From positions 1 to 36,319 of the forward strand of contig JAUCBJ010004456.1 in NCBI GenBank assembly GCA_032718475.1: 36,319 nt of DNA, in the 5' to 3' direction. Every line of letters starts with the position of its first letter. The first letter of the stretch is position 1. The DNA is from Nemertoderma westbladi. Its lineage: Eukaryota; Xenacoelomorpha; Nemertodermatida; Nemertodermatidae. This document shows positions 10,401-20,963 of the stretch, in pieces. The notes beneath the pieces are model-generated. The model did no database searches. It had not been told where the DNA came from and was given only the letters and a program-made list of their open reading frames with translations. The translations under genes were made by a program, and so were the position numbers.

Positions 10401-10623
10401 TTTTAGATATGTAGTTTTTAAACGATTATAAGACGTTAGAAAACGTTTGTTCTAAGTTATTTTTATAACTTTATTTTTCTAACCTAAAACAGACTAAAGT
10501 CTAACGTTAGATTAGCGTAATTAACGTAAAATGTTTGCAGGGTTTGTATAGTTTACTTATTTCTGTCGGTTTTATTTACTAGTAGGCTAATATTGAGCAG
10601 AAGGCGTGTGACCCTGCTCAGAT

Positions 10624-11974
10624 TGTTCAGATAATTGTAGGCTGAGCTGCTGTCTGACTGTTGTTGAGTTTGGAGAGATTACCGCGTGTGTAGAGTTTGT
10701 CTGATAAAGTGCCGTTAGTAAGTTGGGGCAGCCATATGCTGAAGGTCAATCCCCTCTTAAAGAATAAGTCGTACTACCGTGTTAGAACGCATACTAACTA
10801 ACAGTTTCAGAATCTGCATATACTGTAGTTTATTTAGGCTTGATCGTAGTCTGCCAGTGTTTTAGCCTGTGTTTGTTTGTGTGGTCTGTTCAGGTACCGT
10901 AATAGTTATTACTCAAATATTTGTAGGCTGGATTGTTGTCTAGCTATTTTTAGGTCTGAAGGGATTGCTGCGTGTGTAGAGTTGGTCTGATCAAGTGCCG
11001 TTAGTAAGTTGGGGCAGCCATAAGCGGTAAGGTCAATCCCCTCTTAAAGAGTAAGTCGTACTACCGTGTTAGAACGCATACTAACTAACAGTTTCAGAAA
11101 CTGCACATACTGTAGTTTGTTTAGGCTTGATAGTAGTCTATACTTTGTTGTTATTGCTGTCTAAGCCAGAAACACCGGCATTTTTGGATAGATACTGCTG
11201 TACCGTAAACTGCTTGAATTATCGAAAGTATAAACTGTTACCTAACTAACTAAACTCACTAACTTAACTAACTCATTAATCATATTGTTTGTACTGTTAT
11301 TTTACCGTCAGTTATTAATTGTAAATATTTGTTGATGGAAATATTGCTATTTGGATAATACGGATAAATCACCCAATTCCCAATTTTCTTGATAACACTA
11401 CAGGTTAGAGAGACCGGCTATATATAACAATTGCGATTTATATTAATGTGGTGTGTATTGAATCCAATGTTATTTAGCAGACCCTACGTGAGTCAATTAC
11501 TGCTCTCTTTATGTGTGATCAAATGTACTGACTGTCGGCAGAATAGTGTGTATGATTGTGATTGGTAACAAAGTATTTCCTAAAGAATACGCTTTATACT
11601 TCAATCCCAAGCAGTATCGTTGCGTTTAGTATAAGTCCTAGTTCTGTTTAAATAGATAAAGCGCCACGTCCTAAAGGAACTGTTAATATTTCCCGAAAGC
11701 CAATAATATCTGTCAGAGATTAATTATTAACGATCTATCGAATAATACATTAGGTATACACTGCAACCTTACACTGTAATAATACAATTCAAGCATCCGA
11801 ATTCAGTCTCCCGGGTGTAGATCCATCGGGTGAATGATCGCGCATGGGCTGACTTCGGCTAATGTTTTGCGTATTAGCATAAATTATTGTCATATGCTAA
11901 AGTGGTTTTAATTAACTAAAAGACATATAAATTTTGGCAGGTTAAACTGCTAAAGGTCTTCGAAAGCGCGAACA
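10624..11974 (+). mobile_element. Solo LTR (1351 bp) with 4-bp target duplication
   Basis: It starts TGTTCAG and ends GCGAACA like the LTR at 6784-7643. AGAT occurs immediately before (10620-10623) and after (11975-11978), the size expected of a Ty3/gypsy integrase. No internal region is attached, so this is most simply the product of LTR-LTR recombination. Its U3 holds a tandem duplication of about 263-287 bp (units from about 10624 and 10887, each with GCCGTTAGTAAGTTGGGGCA and TCGTACTACCGTGTTAGAAC). The TATA box (11419-11427) and U5 hairpin (11933-11954) are conserved. Confidence 0.8.
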
Positions 11975-12309
11975 AGATTAGATTATGCTCCAACAAATAT
12001 TTAATTACAAATTATATTTGTTGGATACTGGTAGAGTGGTAGCAATGGCAGGTTAGCCAACTGCAGCTGCTGCTAAGGCTAACTACAGTACAAGCTACGA
12101 TTTCGTCTAAGGCTATGGGAGCCCTATCAGAAAGAAATACTACAAGTTGATGCTACCACCATCTCTTCTAATTTTTCCATACAAACAGGGAGGGTATTAT
12201 AAAACGGCTGGATAACAGGATAATGAAATGGGATTAGTAACTGATTAAAACGTGTTGGGGTCTCCACATAATAAGTACAGAAGTAACAAGTAACACACGT
12301 CATAATCAT

Positions 12310-12368
12310 AAACCAATTGAGGGAAAGGAACAGGTTACAGAGGCAGGCTTTTCTAACTAAAACAATAA
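12310..12368 (+). repeat. Dispersed repeat, copy 1
   Basis: ACCAATTGAGGGAAAGGA, then CAGGTTACAGAGGCAGGC, then TTTTCTAACTAAAACAATAA. The same block is tandemly duplicated at 28336-28460, which shows it is a dispersed family. Its class is unknown. Confidence 0.7.
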
Positions 12369-12499
12369 ACGCCCACTTTTGACTTTACCAATTGAAGGAG
12401 CCCTATAACCTCACCTCACCACATACTACTACTACAATCGGCATGATTCATTGCAGCTGCATTATATATATATAGGCCCTATAATGTATTAAGAATGCT

Positions 12500-12850
12500 G
12501 TGACGGCTTGTTGACAAAAGTGCGCCTCCACAACTCCCTTACACTCTTACAGCCTTATCACCCATGACATTTGCTAGATCATCCGCATCTTCAAGGCCAG
12601 TGTCCTTTAAGACAGTAAGAAAGATGCGTCTCAAGAAAGTCATGGGCTGTCCACCATGCTTATTCACTCCATGAGGTGCACTGGCTGGTCCTCAAGGCTT
12701 AAAGCGATGTCCTGCAAAGCGGAGGCGGCTTTGTTCTAGTGTCAAGCTTGGGGGAACCAATGACTGAATGAGACACCTCCAACTCCAATGTTATATAGTG
12801 TCTGGTTGGAGATGCAGAGATGTGTGCATTGTACTTGACACAGTGAACCT
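12500..12850 (-). pseudogene. Degenerate non-LTR retrotransposon fragment (C-terminal region)
   Basis: Read on the minus strand, one frame gives RLRFAGH, then NKHGGQPMTFLRR, then LKDTGLEDADDLANVMGDKA. This is the ordered motif string found just after the RT domain in many LINE proteins (R-L-R-F-A-G-H, K-H-G, D-T-G-L). There is a stop soon after RLRFAGH and a frameshift just before it. No 5' part of the element remains nearby. Family assignment is from memory of the motif only. Confidence 0.7.
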
Positions 12851-13952
12851 AATCAAAACAATTAGTCAATAAACATTAACTCAATAACACAATAGGTTAC
12901 AGTTTACAGTAGTCTTATTTTTGCCATACGAAAATACCACAGGTATGGCAGTATGGGTCTGTGGCACTGTGGGTATGAATGAACTATACAGCTATAACTC
13001 AACTACGCTACCGCGGTATACACCGCTAAGGCAGTAAGGCTACCGCATAGTGCAAAGCTATACCACTACCGCAAAAAGTAACTACTGATGTCTGACTGTA
13101 CGTGTGCGATCCCTGTTTATAACAGTATAATACATATAATAATTAATTTGATCATTAAAATAATGTTGCATTGTAATTATGTAATATATATGTACTGATA
13201 CGGGATGCCATTTTGATTTAAATACCGATATACAGTATGGCAGTATGGGTACACTTGGAGTTGTACTAAAGTCCAATAGGCCTATTGGACTTTGGAGTCC
13301 AAAATTGGACTTGAAGTCTAAAATTGGACTTGAAGTCTAAAATTGGACTTGAAGTCCAATTTTTGACTTCTCACCGACTGGCAACTGGCAGTGCTCAGTG
13401 CAGCACGTAGGGCTACGACTAGAAACACACTGAGACTGACACCCGCACCCGCCACCAGCCTGCCAGCAGATCGGTAGCAGTTAGTCAGGTCCCGATGCGG
13501 TACAGCGGTAGGCGTAGGCCAGTAGGCAGTCGCAGTCAATTGGTAAACAGTACAGCAGTGTACTGCAGTAGGCTGAAGAAATTGACATAGGCAATAGATA
13601 CAGCACTACTGCTGTACTGTCAGACTGTACTGCAGTACTGTCTGACTGTAGTCTGGCAGAAGGCTACAGACATTTTTCTGAAAGCCTGAAAGCACAGGCT
13701 GAAAGGCAGAAATGAGCGATTGGAATTAAATAATAATGAACAATAACGGTAACATAATAAACGAATAAAACGAGTTAGCAGAAAAACAAAAGTACCGGTA
13801 CCAAATAGCCAATGCAATGATTTAAGAAATGTCTGTACTCTATCTTTATAAAAAATATTTATATATGTTACTGAAAATAAAATTGACATACTGTACACAT
13901 GTCCTGGAATTGTCGTTATTGAGGTACATGGACACCCCCCCCCCCCCCCTCT
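12851..13952. other. Intergenic spacer with short palindromes and poly-C
   Basis: No gene is supported. The spacer contains a perfect 20-bp palindrome centred on AGGCCT (13271-13290), the 19-bp repeats listed separately, clusters of CAGTACTG-like words (13545-13660) and a 15-base C run at 13935-13949. Short minus-strand frames here have no recognisable domain. Confidence 0.5.
13301..13357 (+). repeat. 19-bp tandem repeat, three units
   Basis: AAAATTGGACTTGAAGTCT is repeated three times, with one base change in the last unit. A related inverted word, GTCCAAT, lies just upstream. Confidence 0.85.
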
Positions 13953-14772
13953 CCAAATTTTTCTACAAATCTTAATGAGTTTGCATAAATTTGAAACAGA
14001 GATAGTTTCACCTCCCTCCTCCTTGCTGGGTGAGCCAGAATTTTTATTTTTGCTTTCATTCTTTAGCTACAAGCGTTTGAAAAAGGTGTCTCCGTCGGTA
14101 TTGCGCCAGTTACACAGCAGTTATTCTTCAACCTTATAGCGATTTGTTGATATTGACGGACAGCGGGCCATTCAAGGATTCCAAATATGTATCATAATCT
14201 GAATTTGGTCGTAAAATAGCTGAGATATGAGCGTTCAAAAGTTGCATGATTTTAGCATCTGCGCGAGGCTATTTTATTCTATTTAATTAATAATCCATAT
14301 TCTTTGGTGCCATATTCCATAACACTTTGTTTATAGGCCTATACGAATAGCTACACAATAGTATGATTACAGAGTTATTGCATTGTTGACCAGCTACGTA
14401 TGGGATAAACAACATGTTCTAGAATATGGTGTATTTTTTTAATAGAATAAAATAACCTTGCGCAGGTGTAACACCATGCAACTTTATAATGCCCATATCT
14501 CTGCTGTTTTACGATGAAATTCAGATTGTGATACATATTTGGAATCCTTGCATGTCCAGCTTTCTGTCAATATTAACAAATCGCTATAAAGTTGAAGAAT
14601 AACTGCGGTGTAACTGGCGCAATGCCGACGGAGACACCTTTTTCAAACGCTTGTAGCTAAAGAATGAAAGAAAAAAATAAAAATTATAGCTCACCCAGCA
14701 AGGAGGAGAGAGGTGAAACTATCTCTGTTTCAAATTTCATGCTATCTCATTAAGATTTGTAGAAAAAATTGG
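13953..14772. mobile_element. Long imperfect inverted repeat (foldback), arms about 370 bp
   Basis: The left arm starts CCAAATTTTTCTACAAATC and includes GGTGTCTCCGTCGGTATTGC and GCGCGAGGCTATTTTATTC. The right arm (about 14409-14772) holds the reverse complements in reverse order: AATAAAATAACCTTGCGC, GCAATGCCGACGGAGACACC and GATTTGTAGAAAAAATTGG. The loop is about 70 bases. Arms differ by scattered substitutions and small indels. There is no coding capacity. It could be a foldback transposon or an inverted duplication; a transcript would form a long hairpin. Confidence 0.85.
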
Positions 14773-14774
14773 GG

Positions 14775-14903
14775 GAAAGCCGGGGTTGGGTTAGGCTGCA
14801 GCATTTAAAGCACTGTGCCCAAACAGTGCTGCCCAATCTAGGGATCGAACCCGGGCTCCCTAATCGGAAGCACAGTAATGTCACCACTAGACCAAGCTGC
14901 TGC
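14775..14903 (-). mobile_element. tRNA-derived SINE
   Basis: On the minus strand it begins GCAGCAGCTTGGTCTAGTGG. It has an A-box-like TGGTCTAGTGG (14884-14894) and a perfect B box GGGTTCGATCCC (14841-14852) at tRNA-like spacing. A tRNA-unrelated body follows, containing GCAGCACTGTTTGGGCACAG. No full acceptor stem can be formed, so it is a SINE rather than a tRNA gene. It abuts the foldback. Confidence 0.75.
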
Positions 14904-16499
14904 TTTATAATATTAGTATATGACTTGCCGTCGAGGATAGCCCCCCATAAAACTGCGTCTCGTTTCCATGGGGCCCTCGCTGTGTGATGGAAAAATTATT
15001 GGTAAATCGTTGAACTATAGGTTTACAGTACGCTACGTACATAAAGTCTATGGGTAAGATAAAAATTTACATACTGTAACGTCTGTAAGTAGTAAGTACT
15101 GTATGTCTGTTTTTGTCTGACAATTCAATTTGAAAAATATTAGTAAGAAAAAGCGCATTTTTCAAATAAAAATAAATAATAAAATACAGTATATCTCATA
15201 TGTACAGTAGATTTAAAATTATAGAGGATAAATATTCACACATACACAAATCGTTGTACTATGACAGTATGACTAATACTGTATAATAATTAATTATCTA
15301 CTACTAGGGCCTACTGTATTGTACAGTATATCAAACTGTCGAACCATTAAGCAATTAGACGCAAATAAAGATATTGAAATGGCAGTGGAGAGAGATTAAT
15401 TAAAAATAAGAATATTTATATATTTTTAAAAAATATAAATATTTATAAAATAAATATGAATTTGGTGTGTTCAGTCATGACCTACTAAACCTTAGGTTTA
15501 GTAGGTCATGGTTCAGTACAATACACCGAATAATCTCATATTGTAAAAATCCATTTAAATCCATTTGGTCCAAAATATGTCGAAATTTCTTTTATGGTCT
15601 ATTATAATGCACCATTGCATGGTGTTTCTAAATCTGAAAACCGCTATTTAATTGCTCTTTTAGTTTTCAAGTTATGTAAATTTCCATTTAGGGAATCCTA
15701 TTGAAATTACTATTACTACGTATAATGAAAGGTCGATTATCTCCAAATATTTTTTTCATGAAATTGTCAACTTCAAAACCCTACTACTTCTACAATTTTT
15801 GAGTAAATAGTCTGAAACTTCCTGTGGCTGTCTAGATAGCCACCCTGCATAAAAGTATCAGACAACTTTTCGAAATTTTTTGTTAATAAAATTTAATACT
15901 ATTTATAAAAAACCTAAAAATTAGCATAAATTTGCAGCGCCACCTAGCGGTGCAGAATTAATTTAACGAAATTTCGCCTGATAGTTATGTTGCCCCATCT
16001 TTGATATATCATATAAAAAACTTTCATGTGATTAGGTTCAAAACTGTAAAAGCCTTAGGGTTTTAAGCGCAACCAAGTTTTTTTTTATTGTTAACTAGTA
16101 TTAACTAATATTAAATAGCGAAAAATTTTTTTTTCTGACCTGTCATGTAGAATAGCATCTTAGGCACCTACTGTATATGCCAAATTTTACCCAAAACCAA
16201 ACAATTTTGAAACGCTGAGAGTGATAAATCGAAGAGTTGTCCGAAAATGGTGTACGTGGTGTAAAAAAAATGGTGTATGGTGTGCTTAAGATAAAAATGA
16301 AGAGTAATTGCAGTGGGGATTTTTAGAACAATATTATGAATAAATTTAGGGCCGGCAAGTTGGACACAAATATAAAGTACGTATGTTCGGTTGTCAAAAA
16401 TATACATTTATCTAGATTGAAAGATAAATACAAATATATATAAAATAAATATATCTAGTCTAGTCTAAAATCCTAGGAATTTAGTTACTTGTGTAGGGC
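14904..16499. other. Intergenic spacer
   Basis: AT-rich sequence with no supported gene. It contains the hairpin at 15476-15510 and a CAGCGCCACCTAGCGGTGCA near-palindrome at about 15934-15953. Confidence 0.5.
15476..15510. repeat. Perfect 16-bp hairpin, CATGACCTACTA family
   Basis: The arms CATGACCTACTAAACC and GGTTTAGTAGGTCATG are separated by TTA. The outer 12 bases recur in another hairpin at 29963-30018 and singly at 30238-30254. Confidence 0.85.
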
Positions 16500-17190
16500 C
16501 TATTGATAAATCGAATGACATGATTTTTTCGAGAACCATTTTACTTCCTGTTTGAAAGATTCAATTGATTCGAAACTTATTGTTACGCTTTGGGGCAGTT
16601 GGTTCCATAAGAATAAGGGACACTGGTACGCGAAACTTTCTTGGCCCACCACGGAGTGTAAACAGAGGATAGTGAGGATTGTTTGATAGACGCGCTCACG
16701 ATGGGGAAGCCAGTTTATGGAGAACAAGTCTGGAACGCCTATGTGAGAATGGGGTTGGTGTGAGAAATAGAAGCGTATACATTTACGATGCAACGCCTCG
16801 ATCTGTTTTCGTAGTTGGGAGGAAGCCCCGAAGTACCACGAAGGAGATGCAAAATCGAGGTGAGGTTGTATAAGCGAGTTGCAAAGAAGTGTTACAGTAG
16901 AATCTGTTCAGTCCTGCGAGTGACGCCGAGTTTCTGTAGATGAAACGAAGAATCCCCTTCCTGATGGCTTTACGAGCAGCCACTTTGTCGGACAGCGTTG
17001 GATCCAGTGGGCATCCCAGGTAGTTTACAGTGCCTGGATACAGGGAGTGACACACCATTATGTACAGTATGTTATGTTCCACAGAGAAGTTCTCTACATA
17101 AGTTAAAAGCGCTGATGGGTGCAAAAAATCATAACCTCAAATTTATCTGGGTGTACGCTGAGCCTGTTGTTTATGGTCCTAGTTTCCATT
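16500..17190 (-). pseudogene. Degenerate LINE fragment (end of RT and C-terminal region)
   Basis: Minus-strand frames, joined by frameshifts, give the order expected from the RT thumb of non-LTR elements. First comes SVHPDKFEVMIF (about 17110-17165). Then NYLGCPLDPTLSDKV, KGILRFIYRNSASLAGLNRF and SLQLAYTTSPRF (17020-16860). Then LHRKCIRFYF, SHIGVPDLFSINWLPHRERV and finally LFLWNQLPQSV ... SIESFKQEV (16790-16520). It is interrupted by at least two frame changes and lacks the catalytic RT core, so it is dead. Confidence 0.8.
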
Positions 17191-17766
17191 ATGGTTGATA
17201 TGTTTATTTTGTAGTTATATGATCTGCGGTTGACATACATACCTACAGACTTGACATATGCTAAGGATAAGGTAGAAAGCAGTAACAGCCAATACATTTA
17301 CAGGAGGCGCTTAGTTACTATGATGCACTGTCAAGACAACGGTATATAACAGAAACAGCTGGGATTAAATAGGCTTTCAGTAACACATCACAGACTAATT
17401 GCTTGCTGCTTGCAGACTGTCTTCTGATAAAGTATTATAAAAGATGTAGTTATATAGTCAGTCATACAGAGTGCTACGACATAGTGTCAGCGCGCCACGG
17501 CTGCAATAACTATCAAACTCTGTCGTAATGAAATTTACACAGATTATTCTGGATTGAAATTCCGGTTCAATAATGCGGCTATTTATAACCAACCTGGCGG
17601 GGTCGGTATTTTCTCAAAAGCTTGCATGGTTTGTACTATTGTACAATGTACAGTAGTATGTTTTTATCCATCTACCATAAATCAGGAGTTTCTCACGCAG
17701 TTTCAAGAATTTATATAGTTATAAAGGTCGTCACTGTATGTTAATGAAAGATACTTCCAATCAAAA
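17191..17766. other. Spacer, nothing recognised
   Basis: No believable frame, RNA gene or repeat was found here. Confidence 0.4.
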
Positions 17767-18110
17767 CAGGACGAGCGCAACGAGGCTTTATAATGAACAC
17801 GAGTACTGCGTTGACTAAATAATCCTAAACGGCCAGATTTAGCACATTGAATGACTTATCATCTAGTTCAATACCCGTAGTGGAATGATGTATAAGCTTT
17901 TTATTTTTATGACAAGAGCGCAACGAGACTTTCAATGGATATGAGTACTGCTTGACTATAATCCTAAACCACCTGGTTTAGCAAACTGAACGATATATCA
18001 ATATATTTTGTAGTTCAGTAGTGAAATGATGTAAGCAGTGTAATTGGTGTCCAGATGTGCAGAACGAAAGCAACGAGGGTTTTAATGGATATGAGACTAT
18101 GAGTTGACAC
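17767..18110 (+). repeat. Approx. 150-bp tandem repeat, 2.5 diverged copies
   Basis: Units begin near 17771, 17912 and 18061 with GAGCGCAACGAG-type words followed by TGGATATGAGTACTG, TGACTA..AATCCTAAAC and GTAGTGAAATGATGTA. The third unit is truncated. Confidence 0.75.
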
Positions 18111-18215
18111 TCGGCAGCACTTGACATGACATCAGTTGACTTAACATCGCCTTACATTAAGTTACTTGACTTGACTTAACTTGACATCACTTGACTTGAC
18201 ATGACGTCACTTGAT
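18104..18215 (+). repeat. Degenerate TTGAC/TTAAC short tandem repeat
   Basis: Repeated ACTTGACTTGACTTAAC, ACATGACATCA and related words. It is directly attached to the previous tandem array. Confidence 0.75.
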
Positions 18216-18288
18216 GACTTAACTTAAATTTACGTCAAATTAAATTATTCATTATTAACGTGAATTTGCAGTTGTAATGACTAAATAA

Positions 18289-18319
18289 TAAACAAACAAT
18301 TATTATTATTGTTTGTTTA
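18289..18319. repeat. 12-bp perfect hairpin
   Basis: TAAACAAACAAT and ATTGTTTGTTTA are separated by 7 bases, about 85 bp upstream of the tRNA gene. Confidence 0.6.
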
Positions 18320-18403
18320 ATGATATGGATAACCATATCATATATGGTCAATAAACTACTAACTATAACTAATGTTGAAATTAATCTGGGCATGTTCTTA
18401 CTT

Positions 18404-18476
18404 GCCCGGTTAGCTCAGATGGTAGAGCGTGGGACTTTTAATCCTAAGGTCAAGGGTTCAATCCCCTTATCGGGCG
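18404..18476 (+). tRNA. tRNA-Lys (UUU)
   Basis: A 73-nt cloverleaf folds without mismatch in the main stems. The acceptor is GCCCGGT / ATCGGGC. The D-arm is GCTC-AGATGGTA-GAGC, which includes the A box TAGCTCAGATGG. The anticodon stem is TGGGA / TCCTA with loop CTTTTAA, so the anticodon is TTT. The variable loop is AGGTC. The T-arm is AAGGG-TTCAATC-CCCTT, including the B box GGTTCAATCCC. The discriminator base is G. No intron. A T7 run follows as pol III terminator. Its isolated position means it could be a single-copy gene or a dispersed tRNA copy, but it has no sign of decay. Confidence 0.97.
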
Positions 18477-18478
18477 AA

Positions 18479-18485
18479 TTTTTTT
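18479..18485 (+). terminator. RNA polymerase III terminator
   Basis: A run of seven T residues starts three bases after the tRNA discriminator. Confidence 0.85.
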
Positions 18486-18539
18486 GTTTATTTGTTTATG
18501 TAACCAAGGTAACTACTACTAACAATTCAAGGAACGAGC

Positions 18540-19209
18540 GTCTTAAAACAAATGAAATGCAATTATGTATTAACAACGTAATTATGTAATTACGTTGTAA
18601 TTATGTAATTATGTAATTATTAATTATTATTTTGTAACAATGTAATTATGTATTAATCATTATAATTTTTATTCTGAAATTGTTACTTTTTCCCTCGAAT
18701 ATACCTCAAAATCGGGAGAAAAGATAACCCTTAGGATTGTATTGATTTTACTTTTTTTCCCGGCGAAAAAAGTAAATTAAAATATTTATGGTGGAGTTTC
18801 TTATATTGTATTAGTGTTGAAAGAGCATCGACATTGAAAAGGTTTGCACGTAATTTGAGGAAAATCCATGCACACACACAAAAGTTATTGTAACTTTATT
18901 GGCTGCAGGGCGTACTCCAAAACGGAACTCAATATCCAATATTGGTTTATGTTGTTAAGCGGCTCTCTAGTTACGTAATGAATATTCGAGAACACTAATT
19001 TATTTAACATTGAGTAAGGCAGCATCAGGAGTTGAAGAGCACAGTAATTTGAATCGCAGTAACTATGGAAGCAATATAGTAAAATACTACAGTTCAATTT
19101 ATTTTGTAAAACACTACTGTATATCGCTCTATATTTTATTAAAGAATTGAGCAACAAAAAAGTATCAATTTGAAAATAAAATTACGTATCACATTGAAAA
19201 AAAACGTAG
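18540..19209. other. AT-rich spacer
   Basis: ATTATGTAATT-type simple repeats lie at about 18560-18660. A minus-strand open stretch at 18885-19157 has no recognisable motif. No gene is supported. Confidence 0.5.
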
Positions 19210-19352
19210 GACATTTTTTTTTAATATTCTCTCGACCCTTTATTAACCTTGCTTATTACACTCAGTAAATAAAATACTTCAAGAATAGTAAACAAGGTTA
19301 TACTTTTTTAAAATAATTATAACAAATAATTAATAAGGTAATAAATAATTAT
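19210..19352 (-). mobile_element. MITE, diverged copy of the 24667-24815 element
   Basis: It shares AATATTCTCTCGACCCTT, ATTAACCT, GGTAAATAAAATAC-like and TAATAAATAATTAT blocks with the reverse complement of the 24.7-kb element, in the same order. Its terminal repeat is partly destroyed. Confidence 0.7.
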
Positions 19353-19748
19353 TTGCAATATTTTATCTCTAGTTAACTCAATTTTTTGTTTTTTTGTTTT
19401 ATTATTACTTTTAAATCATAACGAAACTGCCATACTGACGAAAAATACATTAGTAAACTATTGTTGGGGGGTGAAAATTCTTTGTTACACCGGAACTGGT
19501 ACTCGCATTTAGAGTAGGTTTGTTAACTGAAATTATTAATTAAATTGGCCCTCATGCCCTATAACAGCGTTAAGTCACTAACATACTAAGCTCTTGTGCC
19601 TTGCCATGCCAGTCTGCCAGTACTGCTGCTAATGCAATGCAGTGCACTTAACCTATCCCACACAGCAACATTACATTTCTGCATTTACATACCACAGTAC
19701 AGCAGTACCGGTACAAGTAGGCCTAACGGTCGCAGATCGTATAAAATA

Positions 19749-20963
19749 ATGCGTTCTACGAAATCGACATATTATTATTTTGCATATATTATTCTTTCAA
19801 CTTTCCAAATTTTCTGCCCCGCTTCAGGCTACGACCAATGTCCGGCTTGTCGCGTGGTTTCCAGCAGTTTTTCTCGAGCCCTCGAGGACACCAAGATCTC
19901 AAACTTTGGCGGCGGGAACACCGAGTGGGAGGAGCGTAAACTGGGATCCTACGCCGATTCCGAGACGAGGTTCGTCGAGATCGAAGAGAAATTGTGCGGA
20001 AGAGGCGAACACGATTGCCACTCGTTTGTCGAGGAGTACGGAGGCGCCATAGAGGAGTACTTCTTTAAGGGAAGAGGAGATGCTGATCTTTACACTTGGG
20101 TTTGTATCGATCGGCTGCGGATTTGTTGTCCGGAGGGGCGATACGGACCGGAGTGCGAGGAGTGTCCGGGAGGGGAGCGACCATGTGGCGGGAGAGGTGA
20201 GTGCTTGGAGAGTGGGGAGCGGCGAGAGAGTGCGGGGTGTCGGTGCGAAGAGGGATACGCGGGACGGGAGTGCGAGGATTGTGCGAGGGGGTTCTACGCG
20301 AGCGAGGGGGGTTGCGAACCGTGCCATCCCGGTTGCGATGCGACCTGTACGGACGCGTCGCCCACCGGTTGCCAGTCGTGTCGCCCAGGGTGGGAGTGGC
20401 GCGATGGCGATGGCTGCGTCGACTCCAACGAATGCCTTCGCTCGCCCTGCTCCCTAGGGAGTTACTGCTCCAACACCCTCGGCTCCTACTCCTGCCCGAA
20501 GTGCAATAAAACCTGCTCGCATTGTCTGGACCTTTCCGTGTGCGTCAAATGTCTCCTAGGTTACCGCAACGCGCAGGGCAGGTGCGTGGCGTCGCATACG
20601 GTGGATAAATGGGGCGGCATTGCCAACTCTCGCTGCGGGATAAACGAACGGGGTAACTTCGCTTGTTGGTGTAAAAACAACCGAACGCTACTGGGGAATA
20701 AATGCGTAAAGGATAAAAAGTCATCGGATGACGATACAAAGGCAGACAGTGATGATTCTCAGTGGACAGACAACGTCTACAACGTGCTGTTTAACAGTCA
20801 CACAGAGATTCTCTGCTACGTCGGGTTAGTGGCGGTTTCAGCTTTCTGCTTTAAAACTAACGCAATGGCTGCGACGGTTGCGTTACTCATTGTCGCTACT
20901 ATTATCGCCTGCAAACAATTCGCGGGGGACCCACACCTACATCCGGTAATGACGTCATCGTGA
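19749..20963 (+). CDS. CRELD-like EGF/WE-domain membrane protein, uninterrupted
   Basis: Members of this family act in the ER/secretory pathway, with a CXXC motif linked to disulfide exchange. From the ATG at 19749 the protein has 404 residues, close to CRELD1. It opens with a signal peptide (residues 1-27), then CPAC and a WE domain (GGGNTEWEERKLGSY, RFVEIEEKLC). CCPEGRYGPECEECPGG leads into Cys-rich furin/EGF repeats. A calcium-binding EGF begins DSNEC and has NTLGSYSC. A second Cys-rich pair follows. Two hydrophobic segments (about 350-390) match the double membrane anchor of CRELD1 rather than soluble CRELD2. The frame is open upstream to 19596, but only this ATG precedes a signal peptide. 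There are no introns. It is GC-rich against AT-rich flanks. The last nine residues and the stop come from the adjacent minisatellite. Confidence 0.9.
   Translation: MRSTKSTYYYFAYIILSTFQIFCPASGYDQCPACRVVSSSFSRALEDTKISNFGGGNTEWEERKLGSYADSETRFVEIEEKLCGRGEHDCHSFVEEYGGAIEEYFFKGRGDADLYTWVCIDRLRICCPEGRYGPECEECPGGERPCGGRGECLESGERRESAGCRCEEGYAGRECEDCARGFYASEGGCEPCHPGCDATCTDASPTGCQSCRPGWEWRDGDGCVDSNECLRSPCSLGSYCSNTLGSYSCPKCNKTCSHCLDLSVCVKCLLGYRNAQGRCVASHTVDKWGGIANSRCGINERGNFACWCKNNRTLLGNKCVKDKKSSDDDTKADSDDSQWTDNVYNVLFNSHTEILCYVGLVAVSAFCFKTNAMAATVALLIVATIIACKQFAGDPHLHPVMTSS

Larger units (their letters stand above)
7857..10542. mobile_element. TIR element, non-coding, 2.7 kb, foldback-like
   Basis: The two ends are inverted copies. 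The left end reads CCCTGCAAACATTTTGACG; the right end, reverse complemented, begins with the same CCCTGCAAACATTTT and then ACGTTAATT. Flanking bases are TTT on both sides, possibly a 3-bp target duplication but also compatible with chance. The interior has no believable gene. It holds AACGTT-rich subterminal repeats on both sides and two kinds of C-rich tandem repeat. I do not recognise the superfamily. Confidence 0.65.

Noticed and set aside
14775-14903. Second tRNA gene
   Set aside because: A and B boxes are present but acceptor and anticodon stems cannot be closed; it is a SINE head.
18885-19157. 90-codon minus-strand frame
   Set aside because: No recognisable motif, composition like random AT-rich DNA.
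19741-19748. TATAAAAT as promoter of the CRELD-like gene
   Set aside because: It lies directly before the ATG, too close for a TATA box to give a leader.
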